Positions 11,430 to 22,532 of a stretch of 64,000 nt of DNA are shown piece after piece. A program made the position numbers and the translations under genes. The stretch's first letter is position 1. The number at the start of each line of letters is the position of its first letter. The notes under the pieces are model-generated. The model was not told the origin of the DNA, did no database searches, and was given only the letters and a program-made list of their open reading frames with translations. Source of the DNA: Argyresthia goedartella (taxonomy: Eukaryota > Arthropoda > Insecta > Lepidoptera > Argyresthiidae); NCBI GenBank assembly GCA_949825045.1, contig OX463807.1, positions 14,099,501 through 14,163,500 of the forward strand, in the 5' to 3' direction.

Positions 11430-11482
11430 GTAACGAATATTGATTTGGCCGAATACCGAATACCGAATATTCGGTGGGAGAT
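11430..11482. repeat. hAT/MITE-like terminal fragment with CGAATA repeats
   Basis: TAGAGATGTAACGAATATTG followed by repeated CCGAATACCGAATA and ATTCGGTG resembles the terminal part of hAT-type non-autonomous elements. No second end was located, so this is a weak call. Confidence 0.3.
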
Positions 11483-11960
11483 CCAGTGCATGTCACGCGA
11501 ACAGGAGCGTAATTCTCACACATTTAAATGCTTATGCGCTTTGAATGCGTATTCTACATTCTTCTCTGTGTTTGAAAACATTATGTGTCAGTGGGAACTC
11601 TAAGCATATGAAAAAATTAAAATAAATTAGAAGTTTTTTACCTAAAACTTTATATTTCTTAGGGTTTAAAAAAATATGTTTCTTGCGTCAAAAATAGGTA
11701 TTCAAAATATCTTAAAACAGTGTGTTTGAAATTCAGAAATAATGAGTGGTTATGAAGAAATAACTAAAAAATTGTGTGTATTTTGGAAATTTCGTTCTGC
11801 GGCAACGACTGACGTTACAGCCATGCTGCCGAATTCGAGGTATGCATATGCATAAGGTCGAATTTTTAAACCACCACGAATCGGTGGTTTTTGGTATTTT
11901 ACCGATAGTCGAGTCTTAACCCTTTGTTTAAAGCACCGCTTATCTTTGAGTCCTCTACCT

Positions 11961-12355
11961 GTTTTTTGGGTTCTGTACCTTAAAAGGAAAAAAGTAACCC
12001 TTATAGGATCACTTTGCTGGCCGTCTGTCACAACCCTTTTTCTCAGGAACGCGTGCAGGTATCAAATTGCAATTGATATCAATTACTCAAGTCCGTGGAC
12101 CCTTGGAGCTAAGAAACATTCAAACTTTTACGTCCACGCAATGAAAAAATACGGCCGTTTTTGTACCAAATTTGCTGAACTTGCTAAATTTGCTTGACAC
12201 TCGCAAGGGAATCAAATGGTACCTATGGGTACTTCCGGTTGACCTAGGATCATGAAAAAGCAAGGTATATACATGTCCAGGGAAAATCCGAAAACTGTAA
12301 CTTTCTGTCTGTCTGTCTATAACTCTGTGAAGACCATTTTTCTCAAGAATCAATT
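11961..12355 (-). repeat. Dispersed repeat family B, degraded inverted copy
   Basis: Read on the minus strand it resembles the copy at 52065-52460: both carry AAGTGATCCTATAAG next to a CAGAC-rich tract, an internal CTTGCGAG segment and a GTACA--ACCCT...AAA tail. Heavily diverged; ends approximate. Confidence 0.5.
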
Positions 12356-12584
12356 CAATTAAAAACTAAATCAATTTCTCAGGTCTGTAATCTCTTGAAG
12401 TAGGAGATGAAATGAACTAAAGGTCAAGGCGATTAAAAAATACCACCGTTTATGTCAGAACTTTGCTGAATAATCTAAAATCCGAAAACTGTAAATTTGT
12501 ATTTTGATCACAAAAAATAAAGTTTTTGGTGAACTATATACCTACTTATTTCCTCTATCGTAAACATATCTAAAAGCTTCCGTG

Positions 12585-12645
12585 GGTTAGTGATTATATC
12601 GTCGCCGGTCCACAGGAGGTGCAGGTTCGAATACTGTTATATTTA
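12585..12645 (+). repeat. tRNA-like SINE head fragment
   Basis: GTGGGTTAGTGATTATATCG followed 20 bases on by GCAGGTTCGAATAC matches the A-box/B-box arrangement of an RNA polymerase III promoter. No clover-leaf could be completed, so this is a SINE head or degraded pseudo-tRNA rather than a tRNA gene. Confidence 0.4.
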
Positions 12646-13083
12646 TTAATACGTACTTAAGCAGTTCAACGCCAATTTTCGAAAAAGTTTTTTTCTTATA
12701 GTTTTTTAGTCTGGGTGAGGTCACCGGTGACCTATATGGCATTTAACGTGTTAATTTATACTAGCTTCCCGTGGGTAAGGATTCGCAAACGCGTTTTTAG
12801 GCTTCTCATAATTACGACCAGAAAACTGTACGTCCATTTATCCAACTTTGTAAACTACATCTTGCGATTTAAAATACAACCTATTGACTTTTCACGAAAA
12901 TAGTTGTAGTCTATTTCACTCACTCTCATGGTCTGTATAGATCCTCTTTACTAATCCGTCTCCTAGTTCAAAATCGAGCTTTTAATTCAAGGAAAACGTG
13001 TGCCAAGTTTTGTGAGGATCGCTCGGAAACTGTGGCCCTATACATTTTTATCTATGCTGTGGCCCCTAGACCGAAACTGACAG

Positions 13084-14051
13084 CAGTGTTACCAGATGAA
13101 AACTATAAACTACCGTGTTTATCTGTTAAAATTACGGTGTTTAAGACTTAAATTACCGTAGAATCATTTGGAAAATACTGTGTAAATTACCGTATAAAAT
13201 GAAACCGAAACAACTTTGAATTTAGATGTTTTTATTTAAAATTAATCTTCTAAAATAAGAACTTCTTGATCATATAGTATAGTAGGTGTCAAATCTACAC
13301 AGTTATGACCGTTCCGGTGACTAGCTTGTTGAGCAAATATATTTCCCTTAATGGTTTTCGGTATCAGCTTGTTCCTTTTTAGGGTTTCGTACCCGAAGGG
13401 TTCCAAACGGGACCCTATTACTAAGACTTCGCTGTCCGTCCGTCCGTCCGTCCGTCCGTCTGTCACCAGGCTGTATCTCAAGAACCTAGCTAGCTAGAGA
13501 GTTGAAATTTTCACAGATTATGTATTTCTGTTGCCGCTATAACAACAAATACTAAAAAACAGGATAAAATTAATATTTAAGGGGGCTCCCAAGTCCCATA
13601 CAACAATACCACATACAAACTTATGGATGCACCTGGTTACGTACATGGAGTGTGAAAGTAACCGCACCAATAACTTTGTAAACAATATTTTGCTGTGTAA
13701 AATCCAAACTATTCACTCCACACCATCGCTTCCATTGAACGGTGGTACGGAACCCTTCGTGCGCGATTTAGACTCGCACTTGACCGCTTTTCTTCGTTTT
13801 TATGTCGTCGATTTGACTGAATATTATTTCACACAAAAGTTAAAAAATACCATCGGATCTCTGCGACCCGATGTGGGCCTATTGGCCTATCTTCGATTTC
13901 AAACTTTTATTGTGTGTGCTACTTCCCTACACGGTAGTTAATATCTAAGAATACCGTAGAAAAAGACACGGCAGTGGATCGCTACCGTAGACCGTGTATT
14001 AGCCAAAAATACCGTGGTTCTACGGTAATTACCGTGTACCCGGTAACACTG
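13084..14051. mobile_element. hAT-like non-autonomous element, 968 bp, perfect TSD
   Basis: The ends are exact inverted copies, CAGTGTTACC (13084-13093) and GGTAACACTG (14042-14051). They are flanked by the perfect 8-bp direct repeat ACTGACAG (13076-13083 and 14052-14059), the TSD length of the hAT superfamily. Just inside both ends are many copies of ACCGTR or its complement (for example ACTACCGTG, ATTACCGTA, ATACCGTGG, CTACGGTAATTACCGTG), the sort of subterminal array to which hAT transposases bind. There is no transposase ORF; the middle is occupied by repeat copy 2. Confidence 0.88.
13377..13784 (-). repeat. Dispersed ~400-bp repeat, copy 2, nested in the hAT-like element
   Basis: Inverted relative to copy 1 at 7073-7474. 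It starts with TTAGGGTTTCGTACCCGAAG, includes an expanded CCGT tract (13437-13459) and ends at CGCACTTGACC. It lies wholly within 13084-14051, so either it inserted into the hAT-like element or was captured before that element moved. Confidence 0.8.
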
Positions 14052-15412
14052 ACTGACAGGCTTAGAGATGAACGAAAGCAAAATCGGCTTCCTATCTTGT
14101 CGAAATGAGCCCTTCGCTCGCTCGGTCAATAAACAAAGACTGAATAATACGTAGTATTTTATTATATGTCTGTGACTGAATGTTTCAAATCGAAACTTTA
14201 GGGAAACAAGTGATCAATTAGTGAAATAAATTATAAAATTGGATTAGAAAGTCACAAAGACTAAAGTTACATGAGAAATCATAAAAATTTAGGCGAATTC
14301 ATCAGCTCAAGAAATATCAGAAATACGTTGATAGTAGCCTACTTACGATAATTTATCTCTTACTTTGTCCAAAAAATATCGATAGTGATGTATAAATGTA
14401 AAAAGTGAAAATATTATCGATAAATTGTATAATAGTATATCGATAAAAAGAAATAATTGTGCTTAATTGCAATGATTTCATCTGTATTCATGAACATTTT
14501 CCAAAAAGTGGAGTTAAATACCATTTTAGGGTGCCTAAAGGAATTGTTCACAAATAAAATTCGATTCCTTTTTAATAGAATACCTTTTTGTTTAACTAAA
14601 AGTAATTATTTTAGACCCAGTATAAAACAAATGACAATTACATAAGTAAGGAGGTAGGTACCTATCTAGCCTTAGAATTTACCAATAGCCTACATAAGTA
14701 CTAATAACACCTCTCTTGGATAGAGTGGAATAAAATTCACAAACACAAATAATCGCACGTAGGTAACCCTACCGTGATCAAGCGAAACAGGAGTTTACAG
14801 GACGATCTTGTGATGTCAGAGTAAAAGAAGCTCTCAGGCTTAGTAATGCAATCTAGCCTGCACGGGCGGGGCAACCGATTCTGTAGGTGCTTAATGATTG
14901 TTGTAGGTAGCGCAGGTGCGAGCTAGATTACGCTTTATTGTCGCGCAGCGAGAGTAGCTATTTATTTAAGTGTATTTGAGGAGTTATATTTCTGTACGTA
15001 GAACTATTATGAGTTCTCACCCAATACCACAGGGTTCGCCCTTCTTTAGGGAGTAGTGAACATCCCTTGGTCTTTACAATTAATGTAAATACAAGAAATT
15101 TAAATGCATATTTTCCTGAATAAATGATTATTTGATGTTTGAATTAAGTAAAGAGCATCAGTATATTAACATTTATTCATGGAAAATAGCCCTACCTCTA
15201 TTTACCAACTTACTGTGTGACAAGCAAACACGTTTTTTGGTCAATTAGGTGATTTTGGCATAGATATTCAATTATTCAGCCTACACGTAATTCCCTCTCC
15301 AGTACTAGCTGACAGCCCTTTATAAAATAAAGTGGACGGAATAGAGTTGGCACTTCTCCTTTGAGATTTAACAGAAGACCAAAAATATTTGGGATTTTCA
15401 ATTATGGAACTT
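14052..15412. other. Intergenic; small imperfect palindrome near 14850-14940
   Basis: No gene recognised. AATCTAGC at about 14849 and its complement GCTAGATT at about 14932 bound a GC-richer 90-bp patch, possibly a fold-back element. The rest is AT-rich and featureless to me. Confidence 0.4.
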
Positions 15413-16095
15413 TCAACGTTTGAAATCTATTTTCAGTAGCATTCTTCCTCCAGGGTTTTGGCCTTTTTCTAAGAAAAGCAATAGATTCATAATCGGATTG
15501 GTTATCATATTTATGAAATTTATTAATGTATTTGTACTTTCTTTAAGCACCCTCCTGAGAGGGGAGCTGTACCAAGGCGGAAAAGACGATGCATTTATGT
15601 ACTTGTGCGTTACAAATTTATCACGTAGCTCATAAATACAGGCATAAAATAGCTCAATGGAGTCATCTATTGGTTTACTATTGAAAATATAGTCCCAATC
15701 GTAATAATGAGCCAAACATGAGTTAATGCTTTCGTAGTCACCTGAGCCATAATAATATTTCAAACGAGAGTTCAATTTAGGTGATTCGCAAACAACATAA
15801 TTTATATTAATAACTAAGGATTTATGATGCTCATCTTCGGGGACCAATGGGTAATCACTAGCGAGAACCGTTATATCTACATTACTGATAACATAATCTA
15901 AGATCCTATTATTTGAGTTACTATTAAAGTTAAACTGAGTCAAGTTGCATACCGACAATGTATCAAAAAAATAAATCTGACTATAACCTGATACGTTAGC
16001 CGGGTGCAAAGTTCCTTGTCAGCATGACCAATCTACATTCGGCAAGTTAAAATCACCCAGTATAATAAAAGTGTCATCAGGTATAGAATATAACA
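15413..16095 (-). pseudogene. Jockey/CR1-like LINE endonuclease relic
   Basis: Minus-strand frame with the endonuclease catalytic segment FIILGDFNLPNVDWSC at about 16035-16080, an in-frame TGA right after it, then 198 open residues with RILDYVISN, HHKSLVININ (the catalytic-His region) and SSFPPWYSSPLRRVL, the linker that precedes the RT in these LINEs. No RT follows; the frame ends at 15413. It is a truncated, nonsense-bearing remnant. Confidence 0.7.
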
Positions 16096-16678
16096 CTTTT
16101 TTATATTTTTTTTACAATGAACTTTTACAAATCATTAATTTTGTAGTTCGACATTTGGAATTGAACCAGTTCATTGCACCCTATATAGGGTTATGTTATG
16201 TAATAATTAGGGACCTACTTTATGTTTTATTATGCTTGCTTGATTATGTTAGGTATGTTATGACGTTCATTAAGTACTGAACTAAACTGAACTATAATTC
16301 ATGTTTTTTTTCTTTGGATAACACCCAGGGAAAAATTATCCATATCAATAAAAACGCTTTTAACCTCTTCGATGTCCTAAGCACGACAGTTGTGCCGAAT
16401 TTTATTTGGCGGGTAATGTCCCGCCCACGACAGTTGTGCCTAACGGGAGTTGCAAACTTCGAGGTACCATAACTAATAACTAGATTTTGAAACGCAGCCG
16501 GAAATGGGACCCATATTATCAGTTGTTACGTTGGCTATGCTGTAGAATGAACGAAATTGACATTAGATAGCCAATCACGACTCAGATGATAAAAAATACG
16601 AATTGTTGGCGCCAAAATTCAGCCATTGTTGTCATACTGCTGTGATTGGTTTTTTGTGTTGTGCGCTACGGAATAAAT

Positions 16679-17981
16679 ATGCCTAGAGGATTGAAACGGT
16701 AAGTGTTTGTGTTATGTATTATATACCTAATTACTGATAATTTTGTATTGAATATGTTTCAAGTATTAGTTTTAGCCATTTCGGAAAATATGTTTGAGGA
16801 AAAAGGCTCAAAACTTTTTCCGTCGGCATTCGACTTCCGCACGGCCGGCGTCCATTGTAGCTTTATGGTATATTTCCATGTTAGTTTGATAAAATAAATA
16901 TATCAGTTTTGTCGTAATTTAACCAGGATTACGTTTTCCATGTTTGTTTTTACGTAACTTATCGTATAAGATGTAATATCGCAATTCCAAACAAATAAGT
17001 CCAAATCTTCGATGTAAGTACCGTAGGCAAAAAAATGTTTTGTTTTCTAAAATTGGGTTATGGTATTTGGTATTTGTCTCACAAATAGTGTCAAAGGGAA
17101 TCGACTCACAAATATAGTAACCACAGGAGATTTTTTTTATATACCTACATATTTATTTTTTTTGGTTCAGTATGAGCACTTGTTTCGATGCTTGTATTTG
17201 ACTGATTGAGTCTAGCTAAAATAATATGCTGTGCAACATCAACAAATCTAAATAAATAAATAATATAGCGTCACGCCTTTTTTCCCATACGGGGTGGCAG
17301 AGGCACAACTGTGCCCACTTTCAGCCAGTGATCCAATACTCCATTTTGCGTGACAGAGGGGCTAGCCCATCGCTGCAGCTATGGAGTAATGAAGGTTTCC
17401 TTACGATGATGAAAAAAAAGCGTAAATAATTAAATAAATGAATAAAAAAAAAACATTTGAAACGAAAAAATATGTATCGGATGTATATTGAGGAAAAATG
17501 TTTAGAAATTGTTTGCGTACATGTATCTTGAAAAACAAACTCTTTCTTAAACTGTCTTTTTTCTGTATCTTATTTTTTGTATTTCTAGTAAGTTCAGTCG
17601 ATCTTCGCGATCCACTTCGAGGTCGAGGTCGGCGACGCCTGTGCCTCAGTGAGTATCCGATGAGCTACGGGCCAGGCGTTGCCTGGATATGGTGTTAGCT
17701 GCGACAGCCTTCACTGAGAGGGAGGCCAAAGTTCAAATAGAACCAAGAATTTGGAGACCGGTGATTCCGTGAGTATTTTATTTAAAATCATTATTTTATA
17801 TCACTTAATCTATGCCTCATCATCAGTAATGTAATGGTATATTTTTTATTAGTCCTTATATGTTGATTTTTTTATATCTTCCAGTGCTCGACCACCTCCA
17901 CGACCTCATCACCTACCCACCGTCGGTCTGGGTGTGGAAGTTTCTCCGGGAGGAACAGTACTACAGTACAGATATTCATAA
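16679..17981 (+). CDS. Candidate four-exon small gene, Arg/Ser-rich 74-residue protein
   Basis: Model: exons 16679-16698, 17589-17652 cut at the donor after 17648, 17721-17768 and 17885-17981, each ending in phase 2. Exon 1 starts ATGCCTAGAGG and ends at a consensus donor CG|GTAAGT. Exon 2 follows a long pyrimidine tract ending TTTCTAG and encodes an RS repeat (SRSSRSTSRSRSATPVP). Exon 3 is 48 nt with donor CC|GTGAGT. Exon 4 follows ATCTTCCAG, encodes a Pro-rich stretch (ARPPPRPHHLP) and stops at TAA 17979-17981. AATAAA lies at 18257-18262. Read unspliced, exon 2 would stop at 17650. No family recognised. The consistent phases and good splice sites are what support it; the intron between exons 2 and 3 is only 72 bp and the acceptor is weak. 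Confidence 0.4.
17271..17411 (-). repeat. SINE, 5'-truncated copy
   Basis: Same family as 49137-49370 and 60086-60256: TTTTCCCATACGGGGTGGCA, a CTGTGCCCACTTT block, GGGCTAGCCCATCGC and CAGCTATGGAGTAATGAAGG. The tRNA-like head seen in the 49-kb copy is missing. It lies in intron 1 of the candidate gene. Confidence 0.7.
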
Positions 17982-18259
17982 AGCGGTAGCTTCAAAGTGC
18001 GTCACTTGCGACCAGTTTATGCTGCTATATATTATGTGCTTTGAACCTTGTTGGACATATTGGCACTGTTCTCAACAATTGCCTGGCAAGGATAAACAAA
18101 TCAGAGTCCAGTCACGGAAGCGCGTTTAGAATGTACCCTTTTACGAATACTTGAGCGTGGGAGTTGATGAATATAAGGTTTTTATTAGCGGGATTTGAAT
18201 GTGCCTAGCTGGTATTTTTTGCAATTGCATGTAACGTACTCACACAATGTTCTTTCAAT

Positions 18260-18499
18260 AAATAGGGCAATTATCAGGGACACCGTATTGTAAAAACCAG
18301 ATATTTTTCTTATGGTGTAAGTTGTACTAGGCGGAATTCTTGGCTTGATCAACAAGCTCGTGCTTGTTACATGTCTTAGTATTCATGTAAGATGTTCGTT
18401 CCACTAGTCTCATCAAAATATACAAGTGCCTTTTTTCCTGTTTCTTTCATACATTTCTCTCATTGCCCTGACATTCGAATTTATTATTTTGCAAAGTAC

Positions 18500-18500
<1 letters not shown>
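18260..18500. other. Region downstream of the candidate gene, no feature seen
   Basis: Begins at the AATAAA of the candidate four-exon gene. No coding content or repeat boundary recognised up to the TA microsatellite. Confidence 0.4.

Positions 18501-18534
<34 letters not shown>
18501..18534. repeat. (TA)n microsatellite
   Basis: Uninterrupted TA dinucleotides over about 34 bases, between ACGTACA and CCTAGTAC. Confidence 0.95.
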
Positions 18535-18537
<3 letters not shown>

Positions 18538-18612
18538 AGTACATTTGTTTTTTATTGTAATTTCAAGTGGTCTTTTTTATAAAAAAATAATTATGTCTGT
18601 ATATTTCGTCTT

Positions 18613-18740
18613 CTTTTACCCCGCAGCTCATGTGGCCTACGTGTTTTTTATAGTTGTAAAATAGTTACTTTTTTAATAAAATATTTTTCCTGTGTAATTC
18701 TTCCTCGTTTTCTTTTCAAACCCCGCAGCTCATGTGACCA
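18613..18740 (+). repeat. Direct repeat with CCCCGCAGCTCATGTG
   Basis: CCCCGCAGCTCATGTG occurs at about 18619 and again at about 18721, each preceded by a pyrimidine-rich run and followed by an ACGTG block. Either a degraded tandem duplication of ~100 bp or part of the tandem array that follows. Confidence 0.45.
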
Positions 18741-18780
18741 AATACGTGGGATCAGAATATCAGATCCCCCCATAGTCATG

Positions 18781-19010
18781 TATAAAAATCAGATGAATAA
18801 GCAGGTAATCAAATGTCGGTTCAAATCCCACTAGAATAATCCTCACACAGCTAGGCAAGTAATCAAATAACGGTGTTAATCCCGATAGAATAATCGTCAA
18901 AAAATGGCAATAACATAGGTGATCAAATAGGTGGGTTCGAATCCCACCAGAATATCCTCACAAAATGACAGTAACATAGGCAGGTTAATCAATTTATGTG
19001 GGTTAAAATC
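18781..19010 (+). repeat. Degenerate ~60-bp tandem array with B-box-like core
   Basis: Four units share GGCAAGTAATCAAAT, a core of the type GTGGGTTCGAATCCCACCAG, and AGAATAATCCTCACAAAATG. Only unit 3 (about 18930-18950) has an intact B-box (GGTTCGAATCCC); the others have drifted (GGTTCAAATCCC, GTGTTAATCCC, GGGTTAAAATCAC). This looks like tandem amplification of a tRNA-derived fragment. No A-box or full tRNA fold was seen. Confidence 0.6.
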
Positions 19011-19748
19011 ACACACACAGGGTATATAGAAACTATCGCTTTTTGACAGGATCATTGCATTAGGTTGCGTAGAACTGGCGCCCCCCTGAAAACGTCACTC
19101 ATACGCCAAAAGATCATTGGACAGATATAGTAGTGAGCCGTAGTCAATAACAGCCTGACTTTGAAGCCGCATAATGGCGGCGAGGCCGAGACCGCATTTC
19201 TCATATTAATCAAACAGAAAATGGAGTCATAATAGGTATTTATCACTATTTTTGGCCAGGTGGTTTGACGGGGGAGTTATTGTAGTGAGGGAGTAAATTA
19301 GTAGTAATAAATAAAACTACCTGTTTGCTCCTAGGACTTCACTTTGTACATTTTTATTCTGCCGTATCAGCTTATGACTCAGTTTTTATACCTACTAAAA
19401 AATTATGATAGTTACTAGGTACTGAATTAGTAAAAATAATAATTATTAACAAACAAGCCAGTCCAAAATGAATTGAGCAACAATTACTTATTTATTCATA
19501 AAGTTCGTAATATTCTATATAAAATTACGAACGTGTTTCAACTTCCTTTGCGAACGCTACCTCGGTTGGTTCAGTTACTGAATGAAAGGCGACCGGCACG
19601 AGCCATGATATTTCGTGATTGTCTATTTTTGTTTACTGTGAAGTAATTACTATGTTTTGTGATACAATAATAGATGTAATCGCCGCGGAAAATAATGGTG
19701 GTCATGTGGAAAGCAGTAAATAGTGTCAGTTTTGTGTAAGTGGGCTCT

Positions 19749-19837
19749 ATGGACGAAATATCATTAGAAGTTGCTGTGAAAATAATAAATTCTGCAAACA
19801 TAATCGAAGAAAAAGCTCATCATTTGTATTATCATAG
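19749..19837 (+). CDS. Candidate first coding exon, gene unidentified
   Basis: ATG at 19749 opens 29 codons (MDEISLEVAVKIINSANIIE then EKAHHLYYH) and ends at an excellent donor, CATAG|GTAAGT. The ORF has coding-like composition, and GC-rich sequence upstream (19520-19620) could be a promoter or 5' UTR. A matching acceptor, TTTCATTTTCACAG, lies just before the BEL/Pao insertion at 20260 and is recreated after its 3' LTR at about 31804. Joined in phase, the exon would be followed by only 16 codons and a stop. Function unknown; could be spurious. Confidence 0.3.
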
Positions 19838-20259
19838 GTAAGTATTTTACATTATATGATAGGAAATTTCATGAGGATTATTCTGGTGTATAATATGTTA
19901 GAAAACATTTATAATAACCTAACCGAAAAAACAAATATCTAACGCAAGTCAATTGCAAATTGTTACCCGCGAAAATCCTGGACATTATAGCCTCTGAGAA
20001 AATTCGTTGGCAAATTATATCTCAATCTTTCAAATCTATGGCTTCTCATAAAGCCCCAACTCCCACTTATTTCTTGCTCTATTATCTCACAAGGTTCTTA
20101 TATTTGTTTACTGTGTTGATGAGTTGAAAGAGTTGAAGTCTAACTAGGTATGTAGGTCCTACAACCGGTTCCTTCTTAATCATTCGGTCTCATTATAACA
20201 TATCAATATAACATACAATAACATACTCTCAAATTTCCTTCATATTTCATTTTCACAGG

Positions 20260-20653
20260 TGTTAGGTGTAGAATGGGAGTAGGATTCAAATTTCGCGCCT
20301 ATGCCAATTTATCATTTACCTTCCATTCCCTTTATCCACTCACGCGTGGGTAGAAGAAAAGAAGAGGATGACAGCTGTCATAGACACCACACCTTTGCCA
20401 CGACTTCCGAGTGCGCCACGGATCGGATCTGTCGACATTACCGTTTTGTCCCGTCAACTGCCTTTCTATGGGCTCGAGTCCTCGCGTCGCCTTACAACCG
20501 TCGCGATAAGGAGAATCAGCAACCTCACCCGATGAACGGAAAGTGATTGAAGCCCACTCAAATCAGGCAAGAACACCAGAAGCCTCAGAATCATCATTGA
20601 ACCAGCGAAGAGGAGCACGCGTGAGTTTCATCTCCTTCAATCTTTTCCCAACA
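20260..20653 (+). repeat. 5' LTR of the BEL/Pao element
   Basis: 394 bp, TGTTAGGTGTAG...TTTTCCCAACA. Compared with the 3' LTR it differs at about seven positions and carries 15 additional bases near 20400. A short ORF inside is a shadow. Confidence 0.92.
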
Positions 20654-20680
20654 TCCAACGTGGTCCTTCGAACCGGATAT
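20654..20680 (+). promoter_or_regulatory. Probable primer-binding/leader site
   Basis: TGGTCCTTCGAACCGG at 20661-20676, starting 8 bases after the LTR, is a leader motif of the kind seen after BEL/Pao LTRs and begins with the TGG expected opposite a tRNA CCA end. The tRNA was not identified. Confidence 0.5.
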
Positions 20681-20909
20681 CCCTGTTATTTTCCCTTTTT
20701 GGCATTCTAAATCATCAAATTCTAATCGTGAATCATCATTTTTCATATTTCAAGGTAATTTTGCTTTTATTCATAGTTCGGGGGTAGATATGCATAGTTG
20801 TGCTTGTTCCACAAGATCCGACTTAGTAAAGGTTAGGAAAATCGGAACCAACCTGCACTACTGGAACGCACCCATAATATTATTTTTACTAGCAACACTG
20901 AATCGGTAA

Positions 20910-22532
20910 TTGTCATTCATTCACTCACTTCAATCAAACGTAAACAAACAACAGGTTTTCGAGTTTCTGTGTTACATTTCGATAGATTTCGTCATGAATT
21001 CGGAAGATAGACCGTCGTCAGATATTGAAATGAATCCTATCAAGCCTAGCCTTGCATTGGATCCAACTTTACGGGCGAATGCTTTAGCAATGAGTACTTA
21101 TGAGAAGTTCATGTCAAACCTTTATAACATTGCGTACAAACTAAGTGTTCAAAAGCCGCTAGATTCAGCGCTCGTTTCTCAATTCAAAGCAGGCGGCCTC
21201 AAAAAGTTATAATTTTTGAATATTTTACAAGTGGGGGTTTTCCGCCCCCTTATCGACACTCTGACCGCTTTGCAGAATGAAACAGAGCAGAGGTTTAGCA
21301 AATTCAATGACATATATTACTCTATACAAGTATTACAACAATCTCTGATAGACGAAACACAGACACACACAAACACATCAAATCAAGGGGTTATAAAGAC
21401 AAAACAATTTTGTTTACCGAAGATAAGTTTGACACGTTTCTCCGGCAATTACACTGAATGGCAAAACTTCATTGCTCTCTTTGACAGTTTGATACACCGA
21501 AACTCTGAGCTGGGTAGTGTCCAGAAAATGCACTACTTAATTAGCGTTTTGGATAAGGAGCCGTTAAATCTTATCAAACACTTGGAGCTTTCTGATGCAA
21601 ATTACATAGTGGCATATCAAATTCTTGTTGACCGGTATCAAAATAAAAGGCTTAATGCTGACAAACATTTGGAGAACATTCTCACAATGTCTTCACTTAA
21701 CGATAAATCAAATTACAATGTTGGTTTGCGCAAATTAGTGAATACTCTCAAGGAAGGACTACAGGCGTTATCCGCACTAGGGTTCAACGTCCAATCATGG
21801 AGTTTTGTACTATTTCATACAACACTAAGGAAGCTTCCCGTCGATCTACGCAGACGGTTCGAACTTGCTCATGGCGGTTCACTGAATGACATTCCAGAAT
21901 ATGACACTTAACTAAACTTTTTGGAAACTCAGCTCAGAGTTTTGGAATCTGTCACTGCCACCGGGGCCAAGGGAACACACACTAGCGGTTCTAGTGTCAC
22001 ACACACTAACCCACCCAAATCTTCATTCACTGTTAGTGCACCTGCTTGTATCATGTGTCAAGGGGAACATGGTCTGTATGCATGTGAGAAAGTCGATTCT
22101 ATGACACCAACTCAACGTAGGGAGCTTGTCATGGCAAACATACTTTGTTTTAATTGTCTACGAAATCATAAAGTTACATCATGCATGTCCAAGAGCAGCT
22201 GCTCTACATGCCAAGGTCGCCATCATTCTAAGCTCCACATAGGAAACAACCAATCTAAGGTGGAACCCACTCCAGAGTCATCGGCAAACGAGGCTGCTGT
22301 GTCGACTTTAAACTCCACAGTCCAACCTCAAGGTATTCATGGTATTCAGGGTGAATCTACCATGCTACTAGGTACAGCTCTGGTGGGTGTCCAAGACATC
22401 AGCGGTAACCTTCACACTGCAAGGGCCCTTATAGACAGTGGTTCTCAAGTCTCTATTGTGACAAGAGTGTTTGGCACAGAAGTTGCGACTACCTCGCTCA
22501 ACTTCTGGTATACTGTATGGTTTAGGCGGTAA
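20910..22532 (+). pseudogene. BEL/Pao gag to protease, interrupted by in-frame stops
   Basis: One frame broken by TAA at 21210-21212 and TAA at 21909-21911. The second segment has the DUF1759-like core (ISLTRFSGNYTEWQNFIALF, ILVDRYQNKRLNADKHLENI); the third has cysteine knuckles (CIMCQGEHGLYAC, CFNCLRNHKVTSC, CSTCQGRHHSKLH) and the start of the protease with ALIDSGSQVSIVT. Then a frameshift near 22480 ends the frame at 22532. Gag would package RNA; protease would mature the polyprotein. Start may be ATG 20910 or the later ATG 20994. Confidence 0.85.

Noticed and set aside
17860..18129. 89-residue ORF MLIFLYLPVLDHL... as a single-exon gene
   Set aside because: It starts inside an apparent intron and crosses a strong acceptor; the spliced frame in another phase is more coherent.
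18930..18950. tRNA gene at the GGTTCGAATCCC motif
   Set aside because: No A-box, acceptor stem or anticodon arm could be built; it is a unit of a tandem array.
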